Shown in pieces: positions 57,316-64,000 of a stretch of 64,000 nt of DNA. Positions within the stretch are counted from its first letter, which is position 1; each line of letters starts with the position of its first letter. A model generated the notes under the pieces. That model ran no database searches, was not told where the DNA came from, and worked only from the letters and a program-made list of their open reading frames with translations. The DNA comes from an uncultured Scytonema sp. (GTDB lineage: Bacteria > Cyanobacteriota > Cyanobacteriia > Cyanobacteriales > Nostocaceae), in the NCBI GenBank assembly GCA_937873135.1, contig CALMVQ010000004.1, positions 1 through 64,000 of the forward strand. Reading direction: 5' to 3'. A program made the translations under genes and the position numbers.

Positions 57316-57353
57316 TAGTACCGCTCCCTTGAAAGTCACTCATTCAAAAGTCA
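57316..57353. repeat. 38-bp dispersed repeat, copy 2
   Basis: Identical over 38 bases to 45861-45898. Marks the breakpoint of the acetyltransferase remnant. Confidence 0.85.
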
Positions 57354-57463
57354 AAAGTCAAAATTTTATTGAGTGAATTTGATTCTGATGAGAAAGTAGA
57401 AAACAACTTTTGCCATTCTCGTTGGAAGTTACCTAATTGCATAAATAATTTATCGGGAAAGGC

Positions 57464-57612
57464 AGAGGGCAGGAGGCAGGAGGCAGAAGGAATGCTTCCT
57501 GTCCTGTATAAAACCCCCTCCAAATCTTCGATTTGGAGGCTGACAATTGGGAGGGGTTTCAATCCCCTTCCAATTGGTTTCCTTCTGCCCTCTGCCCTCT
57601 GCCTTCTGCCTT
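57464..57612. repeat. Opposed heptamer tracts around a hairpin
   Basis: gcagaggg/caggagg units at 57464-57490 face complementary ccttctgccctctgcc units at 57581-57612, with ccaaatcttcgatttgg (57520-57536) as a small stem between. The whole could fold into a long imperfect stem. The remaining gap to the sulfiredoxin gene shows only G+C-rich palindromic fragments. Confidence 0.65.
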
Positions 57613-57810
57613 CTTGAATATTGCTAATTTAATTAGGAAAACTTTAAGTGTCATCTGAAATCCAGATCTATTAACAGTGTGATAAAGGTGAGCAGTGCCC
57701 ACTTACGCCTGTCAAGGTTTCTTTATACAAATGTTTTTACTCACAGCATGAGGTAAAGAAAACGCTCTTCGTCTCGGCGACGGTAGTCACTACCACGCGG
57801 GAGTTCTGAG

Positions 57811-58074
57811 CTACGCTAAATGCATCTTCAGAACACTCTTGGGTGCTTTGCGAACTCTAGCTAATATGGTTTCTTTACCCAAACGCTGGCAAGCCTCATA
57901 GCGATGACATCCAGAGAATCCGTAATACTGCCCGTCCACTTCTAAAACATCTATCGGTTCAAGCTGCCCGATCGCCGCAATCGATTCCATTAAAGCCTGC
58001 ACTTTCTGTGGATCGTTCTGGCGCGGCAAAGGACGCTTAATTTGATTTAACGCAATTTCTTGGACTTTATTCAT
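57811..58074 (-). CDS. srxA: Sulfiredoxin
   Basis: Reduces over-oxidised (sulfinic) 2-Cys peroxiredoxin with ATP. Seen: 87 residues with the ParB-like fold, RPLPRQNDPQKVQALMESI, and the catalytic motif FSGCHR with Cys56. The length and the motif match cyanobacterial sulfiredoxin rather than true ParB, which is longer and lacks the Cys. ATG at 58074. Monocistronic. Confidence 0.92.
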   Translation of the reverse strand: MNKVQEIALNQIKRPLPRQNDPQKVQALMESIAAIGQLEPIDVLEVDGQYYGFSGCHRYEACQRLGKETILARVRKAPKSVLKMHLA

Positions 58075-58169
58075 AAAAATTTCCTTAAGTCTCTCTATAA
58101 ATCATACTCGTTATGACTTTATATTGCAACTATTAACGTGCGAGATCAAGACTCACGGATGCTCGAAGA

Positions 58170-59195
58170 CTAACAATCAACCACTAACAATCCACGAGAT
58201 GTCAGAAGATAGACAGCAAATGTTCCCAGCCAGTGACTTCCAGCATAATGTTCGCGCTTCACCTCTGTTAGCCCACTCTGAGTGTGGAGAACTACAGCCG
58301 AACGGAGTGTATTTATCCTGCGATCGCCATCGGGTAAACTGGAAATAATGCCCTCAAGCATCCAAGCGCGACTGAGATTAAGACCTTGGAAGTGCGATCG
58401 CGAATAGTCTTTGGGATCGGATACATTTATAGGTTCTAACCAATGAGTATCATCCCCAACGGGTAATTGTGGCAGAAAATCACCGAACCAGTTGGTGAAA
58501 GAGGTTGGTGAAAGAACTCGACGCATCAAGTCAGCTTCAGCAAGGCAAGGAGAAAGAAAATCATAGCCCAGGGGCTCAAAGTGCAATGGATAGTTTTGAT
58601 CGTGCAGGTAAAATTCTTGCGCCTTGTTTTTCACCAAGTTAGCGAAGCTTGTATTTTCGGTAACACGAGCCCAATCCAACGCTAAACCAAGAGCAAAAGC
58701 TGTTTGATTGTGCATCCCCGTGCGATTGGGAAGTTCCAGTTTTTCCAGCCAAAGCTGTAAGTTATCTGCCACTAACTTCTCTAGTGGTTCCAAGACAGCC
58801 AACCATTCTTTCGCTTGGCCGTCGTTCCATTCATGGAGTTCCGCAGCGAGTTGCAAAAGCCATACCAAGCCATAAGGGCATTCAAAAGAGGGTTGGTATT
58901 GCAGATGGGCAATCTCCCCTTGAATCTTCTCAGCCATGAGATTCCGAGCGAGTGCAAGCCTTGCCTCTGTCTGAAAGGAGGCATCAGGAAAGTAACGAAC
59001 CAAACGTGCAAGCAGCCAGTGAGCATGTACGGCTGAATGCCAATCCAAGCAGCCATAGAAGGCAGGCGTCAGTTCGCGTGGTGGTTTAAGATCCTCGAGG
59101 CCTTCCAACCAGTACAGACGATTGTGGGGGTACTCGCGCTCAATGCACTGTTGTGCCAAATTAGCAAATCGTGCCGCAGTCGTTTCATTTATCAT
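58170..59195 (-). CDS. DUF2891 family protein
   Basis: Seen: 341 residues, helix-rich with many Trp and His (TPAFYGCLDWHSAVHAHWLL, FECPYGLVWLLQLAAEL, NRTGMHNQTAFALGLALDWA, HFEPLGYDFLSPCLAEADLM), the pattern of an (alpha/alpha) toroid. Known: these blocks define DUF2891, broadly distributed, no reaction assigned to my knowledge. No signal peptide. Start ATG at 59195. Monocistronic, next to an insertion-sequence remnant. Confidence 0.88.
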   Translation of the reverse strand: MINETTAARFANLAQQCIEREYPHNRLYWLEGLEDLKPPRELTPAFYGCLDWHSAVHAHWLLARLVRYFPDASFQTEARLALARNLMAEKIQGEIAHLQYQPSFECPYGLVWLLQLAAELHEWNDGQAKEWLAVLEPLEKLVADNLQLWLEKLELPNRTGMHNQTAFALGLALDWARVTENTSFANLVKNKAQEFYLHDQNYPLHFEPLGYDFLSPCLAEADLMRRVLSPTSFTNWFGDFLPQLPVGDDTHWLEPINVSDPKDYSRSHFQGLNLSRAWMLEGIISSLPDGDRRINTLRSAVVLHTQSGLTEVKREHYAGSHWLGTFAVYLLTSRGLLVVDC

Positions 59196-59294
59196 GGATA
59201 AGAATTGATTACAATGAGGAGCATTCTCCGACTAAAATCAAGCAACGGGAGTGCAATCTCCGGGTCGGGACGACGAAGCGAACAAACATTTTAA

Positions 59295-59705
59295 TTAATC
59301 TGGACGGTCTTGCTCCTCAATGTATTGCTTAAGTTGTTCAACTGTGATTCCACCACAAGAAGCAATAAAGTAGCCGCTTGTCCACAATACATCTTTGGAA
59401 TAAACTTTGTTAATATCTTCTGCAAACTCTTTTCTCAGATAACGACTAGAAACTGTTTTCAAATTATTGATCAACTTGCTTAATTCAGTTTGAGGCGTGT
59501 ACTGAAGAAGCAAGTGAATATAGTCTTGCTCACCATTAAACTCAATTAATCGACCCTCCCATTTCTCCATTAAAGCTGTAAATATCCCCTCTAGCCTTGT
59601 CAGCATAGAATCATTAAATACCTTCATCCGGTATTTTGGAGTCAACACTAAGTGACATTTTAAGTCCGAAACTCCCCTAGCTTTATGAATAAAATCTTTT
59701 CTCAT
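59295..59705 (-). CDS. tnpA: IS200/IS605 TnpA-like transposase, probably inactive
   Basis: HUH-type single-strand transposase. Seen: 136 residues from ATG 59705 (MRKDFIHKARGVSDLKCHLV), TPKYRMKVF, the region of the HUH motif DYIHLLLQ, and the C-terminal helix QLKQYIEEQ with the nucleophile Tyr. In the family the motif is H-x-H (DHVHLL); here the first His is Tyr, which should destroy the metal site. Length is normal. A longer open frame to 59981 is an artefact of the region overlapping tnpB. Confidence 0.85.
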   Translation of the reverse strand: MRKDFIHKARGVSDLKCHLVLTPKYRMKVFNDSMLTRLEGIFTALMEKWEGRLIEFNGEQDYIHLLLQYTPQTELSKLINNLKTVSSRYLRKEFAEDINKVYSKDVLWTSGYFIASCGGITVEQLKQYIEEQDRPD

Positions 59706-59771
59706 ATTGTTAACACTAAAAAAAACACGTGTTATCATAACACTAAGTAAAGCGCAAAAGTCGAGATTTTC

Positions 59772-59975
59772 ATGAAGGTAAGGTCTCAGTACAAATTTTA
59801 TCCAAAGACTAATCAAAAGCGAGATCTGAACGATTGGTTGTGGATTTCGCGTTACTGGTATAACCGTCAGTTGGAAGAGCGGTTGACATGGTGGCAAAAC
59901 GAAAATTTGCCTATTTTTCGCTCCCACGGCAAGAAGCCCACTCAACTTTCGGTTGATATGAGAGTATGTCACTAG
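59772..59975 (+). pseudogene. Truncated TnpB-like gene
   Basis: 67 codons beginning MKVRSQYKFYPKTNQKRDLN and then ISRYWYNRQLEERLTWW, the usual N-terminus of IS605-family TnpB (the RNA-guided nuclease relative). Full TnpB is about 400 residues; everything with the RuvC-like and zinc-finger parts is absent. ATG at 59772. Confidence 0.75.
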
Positions 59976-60050
59976 TATCATTGGATATCTGAATTACATA
60001 AAACTACTTTTATCATCCACTCCAAGCACTGGCGGCAAAATCAAGTTTCC

Positions 60051-61652
60051 ATGAAAATCGTGTTCTGGCGTTTTTCCTACAAGATATTGACAACATTTTG
60101 TTTACTAGGTTTGACTGGTGCGTCTTCGGGTCAAGCAACTCAAACAAAAGATATAGAACTGAAAATTGGGATTGTACAACGATTTGGAGACCAACAAACA
60201 AAACAGCTACAACTAGAACCGACCAAAGGCGATCGCCTACAGTTGACATTTAAAAATGGCATTCGGGAGCAAACCTTAGAGACTGCCAAACCTGTCAAGC
60301 TAGAAATATTGATGCAAGCTTTACCAGAACCAGTCGTTGAAGAACGGGTGATTCTGGGAACTTACCGCACTTTTGAAACGGCTGAAGACAGTGCCAAACA
60401 CTGGCAGGAACGAGGAATCCAGGTAGAAATAGCCCAGCCAGAACGCTGGCAGGTTTGGGCAAAACGGAAAGTTTATAACACTCCTTTACTACGACGTTTG
60501 CTATTACAAAGCGTGCAAAACACTGGTAATAACACCGCCTATATCAATACTCAAATTCTGGCACAGATACCACGGGTAAGTTGGGTAGTCAATGGCAACC
60601 GTTACAGCCAGAATAATTTGGAAATCACCAGTGGTAAGAACTTGATTGAAGTCAATCAAAGTCAAAAACCAGAGAATGCCCGTCTTTACTCCGGTCGGAT
60701 GAAGTTACAGCCAAATGCGTACGGTACTTATACTCTGGTGAATGACGTGCTTTTGGAAACTTATTTACGTGGAGTGGTGCCATATGAAATTGGCACTTCA
60801 ACCCCAAGAACCGCGTCCGAAGCACAAGCGATTCTTGCCCGAACTTACGCTCTGAGAAATGTACATAGATTTGCGATCGATGACTATCAATTGTGTGCTG
60901 ATACTCACTGCCAAGTCTATTTTGGTTTGAATGGAGTATCGACCAACACAGACCAGGCGATCGCGGCAACACGAGGTATGGTACTAACTTATCAAAACGA
61001 GCTAGTAGACGCCCTCTATTCTTCGACGACTGGTGGCGTCACTGCTTCCTTTAGCGATGTTTGGAATGGAAATGATCGTCCCTACCTGCAACCTGTTGTA
61101 GATGCTCCCACTGAATTTTGGAACTTATCCACTCAGAGTTTATCGGACGAAGATAACTTTGAGAAGTTTATCAGCCTGCAAAACGGATTTAATGAAACTG
61201 ATACGGATATGTTCCGTTGGCGTAAAGAAAGCAGCTTAGCAGATATTACAAAGGGTTTGCAGAAATTTCTCAAAGTGAAAAACAGTCCCTTCGCAAAGTT
61301 TAAAACTGTAGAAGAGATGAATATTGTTGAGCGAAGTAGCAGTGGACACATTTTGAAACTTGATGTCAAAACTAATATTGGCACTTTTTCTCTACGTAAA
61401 GACGAGGTTCGTAGCGCCTTTGCCGCACCAAGGAGTACGCTTTTTTACCTGCAAGCTTTGAACAAAGGCGAACCACATCTCTGGGGATACGCTTTTATCG
61501 GTGGCGGTTTGGGACATGGAGTTGGTTTAAGTCAAACTGGCGCTCAAAATTTAGCCAAGCTAGGTTGGTCAACTCAGAAAATTCTTCAGTTCTATTATCC
61601 CGGCACTCAAATTCAAATTCTCAACGACGCCATCAAGCAAACGACAGAGTGA
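60051..61652 (+). CDS. SpoIID/LytB-domain protein
   Basis: Exported cell-wall protein related to SpoIID (lytic transglycosylase) and amidase enhancer LytB. Seen: signal peptide (MKIVFWRFSYKILTTFCLLG...SGQA), a SPOR-like region at 95-150 (LGTYRTFETAEDSAKHWQER), SpoIID N-domain (YRGVVPYEIG, EAQAILARTYALRNV, STTGGVTASFSDVW) and the C-terminal GGLGHGVGLSQTGAQNLA. Length 533 aa. Known: these act on denuded glycan strands; role outside sporulation is probably wall remodelling. ATG at 60051. Confidence 0.9.
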   Translation: MKIVFWRFSYKILTTFCLLGLTGASSGQATQTKDIELKIGIVQRFGDQQTKQLQLEPTKGDRLQLTFKNGIREQTLETAKPVKLEILMQALPEPVVEERVILGTYRTFETAEDSAKHWQERGIQVEIAQPERWQVWAKRKVYNTPLLRRLLLQSVQNTGNNTAYINTQILAQIPRVSWVVNGNRYSQNNLEITSGKNLIEVNQSQKPENARLYSGRMKLQPNAYGTYTLVNDVLLETYLRGVVPYEIGTSTPRTASEAQAILARTYALRNVHRFAIDDYQLCADTHCQVYFGLNGVSTNTDQAIAATRGMVLTYQNELVDALYSSTTGGVTASFSDVWNGNDRPYLQPVVDAPTEFWNLSTQSLSDEDNFEKFISLQNGFNETDTDMFRWRKESSLADITKGLQKFLKVKNSPFAKFKTVEEMNIVERSSSGHILKLDVKTNIGTFSLRKDEVRSAFAAPRSTLFYLQALNKGEPHLWGYAFIGGGLGHGVGLSQTGAQNLAKLGWSTQKILQFYYPGTQIQILNDAIKQTTE

Positions 61653-61813
61653 CAGAGAAAGAGGAGCAGATGGAAAGAGTGCTGACTCCTTCTTACTAAA
61701 ACAGGAACACAAAATTTCTTGCGTTCCTGCATGAAGTGAAATCAATAATTTATCGAAATCAGGTCACAAGAGCAGACACAGCAGAATAATTTTCTCTATC
61801 TGTGCTGCTTGTT

Positions 61814-62113
61814 TTAGTAAAGATCTTCTTCTTTGTGGGTTTCGATGGTACAGTTGGCGGTTGGGTAGGCGACACAGGTCAGCACATATCCTGCTTCTAT
61901 CTGGTCGTCATCTAAGAAAGATTGGTCAGATTGGTCAACGGTACCAGATACTAATTTACCTGCACAGGTGGAGCAAGCACCAGCGCGGCAAGAGTATGGT
62001 AAATCCAGACCAGCTTCTTCAGCAGCGTCTAGAATATAGGTATCATCAGGAACGTCAATTGTCTGGTTAAGACCTTCTGCTTCATTAACCAATGTAACTT
62101 TGTAACTTGCCAT
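61814..62113 (-). CDS. petF: Plant-type [2Fe-2S] ferredoxin
   Basis: Soluble electron carrier downstream of photosystem I. Seen: 99 residues; cluster ligands Cys42, Cys47, Cys50 ([10 protein letters not shown]) and Cys80 (LTCVAYP), and the conserved C-terminal EEDLY. Known: donates to FNR, ChlL, bilin reductases, Ado and others, several of which are encoded here. Codon use and sequence are of the abundant housekeeping form. ATG at 62113 with AGAGGA about 8 bases upstream on its strand. Confidence 0.96.
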   Translation of the reverse strand: MASYKVTLVNEAEGLNQTIDVPDDTYILDAAEEAGLDLPYSCRAGACSTCAGKLVSGTVDQSDQSFLDDDQIEAGYVLTCVAYPTANCTIETHKEEDLY

Positions 62114-62670
62114 TTAATAATCCTCTCTTTTGCCAACGGTAGTATAAGTTATGCTAAAGCAAATATAACGGTTGACCCCATGAGGTTAGCCGCCAGTTCA
62201 AATTTGCTTCATTTCTGATACTACGAGAAAAACCAAAGGATGTAACTCGAAATTGACCCCGATTAGTAATGAAATTTAGTTATGTAAACATCATAAGTTT
62301 TGCTTATATCCAAATCGTCGAATAGCTGGATTATTAAAAAAAGTTATAAATATACAAAAATTTCTTGAATGTATTAGACATTTACATAGGATACAACTAG
62401 CAAGAGAAAAATTGTGACCGCAGAAAGGCATTGATCTTTTGCGGGGTGCATAAGGAAAGAATTGATTTTCACTATTTCACTCTGGCACAAGGGTTACAAG
62501 CCCCCAACGCGCGTTATACAACACAAAAAAATGTATTTCGAGACGCTCCGCGTTCTTAGATACGGTGTTCTTGTTAAATCTTCGCTCCTGCAATTTGTGG
62601 GGATACATAGCAACATAGTTGGGAACTTCCTAGCTTCCTTCTTAACATAGTGAACTAAATTATACCTAGA
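62114..62670. other. Divergent intergenic region petF/bvdR
   Basis: About 560 A+T-rich bases that must hold both promoters. The first 150 bases next to petF are a likely strong promoter region, but no operator is recognised. No gene accepted. Confidence 0.45.
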
Positions 62671-63699
62671 ATGTATAACCAATCTGATTTTGTGGAAGAA
62701 CACTCTCTACGAGTTGGTTTAGTTGGTACTGGCTACGTAGCAAAGTTACGGGCTGAGGCGTTGCTGAATGACGCTCGCGCTACACTAGTCGCTGTTGTTG
62801 GAACTACATTAGAAAAGACTGAAGCCTTTGTCAAAGACTACCAAGCTGTGGCAGTGAGTTCTTGGCAACAGATCGTAGAGCGAGAAGATGTAGATCTGAT
62901 TGTGATAGCGACGATCAATCGAGATCATGGTAGTATCGCGCGTGCAGCACTCTTAAGTGGCAAACACGTCATTGTCGAATATCCACTTTCAGTGGACGTA
63001 GCAAAAGCTGAAGAATTGGTTGCCCTTTCAAAAGCAAAAAACAAACTCTTGCATGTTGAACACATTGAGCTTTTAGGTGGTGTGCATCAAGCCTTGAAGA
63101 AACACTTACCACAAGTTGGTCACGTTTTTTATGCCAGCTACAACACGATTAATCCTCAGCATCCCGCACCTCGCAAATGGACTTACAGTCATGAGCTTTT
63201 TGGCTTTCCCTTGATAGGAGCGCTATCGCGATTGCACCGTTTGATAGATTTGTTTGGTGAAGTCTTAACTGTTAACTGTCACAACCGATTTTGGCAGATG
63301 GAAACAGAATATTACCAAAGCTGTTTTTGCGTAACTCAACTATCCTTCACAAACGGACTGTTAGCACAAGTCATTTATGGTAAAGGCGAAACACTATGGG
63401 AAGTAGAACGCAAGTTTGAAGTTCATGGCGAAAACGGTGGATTAGTTTTTGATGGCGAGACAGGATTTTTACTTCGCTCAGGAGAAAAGTCTTCAATCGA
63501 GGTTGGTACTCGTCAAGGATTGTTTGCTAAAGATACAAGTCTGGTATTAGACCATTTAACCGACAGTACCCCTTTATATATCACCTCAGATAAGAGCTTA
63601 TACACTCTCAAAGTTGCTGATGCAGCAAGGCGTTCTGCGGAAACTGGGGAAACTATAATGGTAGCAGATTATTTAAATATAGTTACGTCAACAACGTAG
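62671..63699 (+). CDS. bvdR: Biliverdin reductase (cyanobacterial BvdR)
   Basis: NAD(P)H-dependent reductase of the Gfo/Idh/MocA fold that reduces biliverdin to bilirubin. Seen: N-terminal cofactor loop VGLVGTGYVAKLRAEA, ATINRDHG, KHVIVEYPLS, and the block LLHVEHIELLGGVHQA followed by PAPRKWTYSHELFGFPLIGA, which matches what I know of Synechocystis BvdR far beyond the general fold. 342 aa. ATG at 62671. Biliverdin is also the precursor of phycobilins, so its loss or use affects phycobilisome pigments. Confidence 0.88.
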   Translation: MYNQSDFVEEHSLRVGLVGTGYVAKLRAEALLNDARATLVAVVGTTLEKTEAFVKDYQAVAVSSWQQIVEREDVDLIVIATINRDHGSIARAALLSGKHVIVEYPLSVDVAKAEELVALSKAKNKLLHVEHIELLGGVHQALKKHLPQVGHVFYASYNTINPQHPAPRKWTYSHELFGFPLIGALSRLHRLIDLFGEVLTVNCHNRFWQMETEYYQSCFCVTQLSFTNGLLAQVIYGKGETLWEVERKFEVHGENGGLVFDGETGFLLRSGEKSSIEVGTRQGLFAKDTSLVLDHLTDSTPLYITSDKSLYTLKVADAARRSAETGETIMVADYLNIVTSTT

Positions 63700-63740
63700 T
63701 AGCTGAAGTCAATCAGATTCCACACTTACAGCAAAATTCC

Positions 63741-64000
63741 ATGAAAACCGACACGATTGTTATTTTATCCAACAGAGAATTAGATAAGATGCGTCAGGCT
63801 GGACGCTTAGCAGCCGAGCTATTACATCATCTTGAACCAATGGTTAAGCCAGGGGTAAGCACTCTCGAACTGAACGATGAAGCTGAACGTTGGACACAGG
63901 CTCATAAAGCAAGAAGCGCACCGCTTAATTATAAAGGCTTTCCTAAGTCAATTTGTACTAGTGTGAATGAGGTTATCTGTCATGGTATCCCGAATGCCAA
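63741..64000 (+). CDS. map: Methionine aminopeptidase, N-terminal part (runs off the window)
   Basis: Seen: ATG at 63741, 86 codons to the window end: ILSNRELDKMRQAGRLAAEL, VKPGVSTLELNDEAERW, then KGFPKSICTSVNEVICHGIP, the conserved N-terminal half of type I methionine aminopeptidase including the substrate-site His (EVICHGIP). The metal ligands lie beyond the edge. Follows bvdR by 41 bases on the same strand, possibly co-transcribed. Confidence 0.92.
   Translation, partial: MKTDTIVILSNRELDKMRQAGRLAAELLHHLEPMVKPGVSTLELNDEAERWTQAHKARSAPLNYKGFPKSICTSVNEVICHGIPNA

Larger units (their letters stand above)
59295..59975. mobile_element. Decayed IS200/IS605-family insertion sequence
   Basis: A tnpA-type transposase on the minus strand and the start of a tnpB-type gene on the plus strand, divergent with 66 bases between, the layout of IS605-group elements. 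The tnpA active site is altered and tnpB is cut to its first 67 codons. Exact ends cannot be set; these elements have no inverted terminal repeats. Confidence 0.8.

Noticed and set aside
57369-57617. Plus- and minus-strand open frames in the heptamer-repeat region
   Set aside because: Composed of gcagaggg/ccttctgc repeats; no coding signature.
57811-58074. ParB partition protein
   Set aside because: The ParB-like fold is present, but length and FSGCHR with the catalytic Cys identify sulfiredoxin.

Overview
The window comes from a filamentous, probably heterocyst-forming (Nostocales-type) cyanobacterium. Seen: light-independent protochlorophyllide reductase genes (chlL, chlN), the orange carotenoid protein and its recovery factor (ocp, frp), the alkane pair ado/aar, plant-type ferredoxin (petF), cyanobacterial biliverdin reductase (bvdR), pxcA, a cyanophycin-synthetase-like gene, recurrent HIP1 octamers GCGATCGC (for example 6921, 10658, 11585) and many 7-bp short tandem repeats between genes. 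The strain-level identity is not determinable here; Nostocales is inference from the STRR-type repeats and gene content.

Layout. 1-9 kb: end of a cyanophycin synthetase-like gene that carries an in-frame stop, DUF1823, acylphosphatase, pxcA, an alpha/beta-hydrolase-like gene lacking the nucleophile serine, an MscS channel, and an ftsI operon whose first gene looks like FtsL. 9-20 kb: a repeat-rich lipoprotein, ilvB with a C-terminal zinc ribbon, the chlL-DUF5331-chlN cluster, a tiny overlapping DUF6888/DUF6887 pair (one member not called by usual ORF length cut-offs), serA and prmA. 20-33 kb: a giant CheB-CheR-PAS-kinase-receiver protein, an HtrA-type protease, and a minus-strand sugar cluster (ABC permease, a sucrose-synthase-like protein with altered catalytic residues, and a GH65 phosphorylase fused to beta-phosphoglucomutase). 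33-39 kb: ado-aar-accA-SDR-folE, a lipid/hydrocarbon neighbourhood. 39-45 kb: a zinc-ribbon kinase fused to an FGE-sulfatase domain, frp and ocp separated by a palindromic mobile repeat, a DUF1517 membrane protein. 46-57 kb: a glycosyltransferase, thiE-thiS, a DUF1565 beta-helix protein, DUF1350, an RsbU-like phosphatase convergent with a STAS antagonist, and an HTH protein with a GrpE-like tail. 57-64 kb: a truncated acetyltransferase remnant, sulfiredoxin, DUF2891, a decayed IS200/IS605 element, SpoIID-like protein, petF, bvdR and the start of a methionine aminopeptidase.

How genes work together. Photoprotection and pigment: ocp/frp, chlL/chlN, bvdR, petF (electron donor to both ChlL and bilin reductases), sulfiredoxin. 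Fatty acids to alkanes: accA makes malonyl-CoA, aar reduces acyl-ACP to aldehyde, ado converts aldehyde to alkane. Sugar handling: permease, sucrose-synthase-like protein and disaccharide phosphorylase/beta-PGM may form one catabolic unit. Signalling: the CheB/CheR hybrid kinase, the RsbU/STAS pair and the 4-Cys kinase.

No rRNA, tRNA, or CRISPR array was recognised by eye. The intergenic DNA is dominated by small inverted-repeat elements; several families have two or more copies inside this window and are listed. The most unusual signals are the sucrose-synthase-like protein with three altered active-site positions, the FtsL-like gene, the HTH-GrpE fusion, the DUF6888/6887 overlap, the cphA-like interruption, the gene flanked by perfect 16-bp inverted repeats at 52-53 kb, and a 35-bp near-perfect palindrome inside the hybrid kinase gene.
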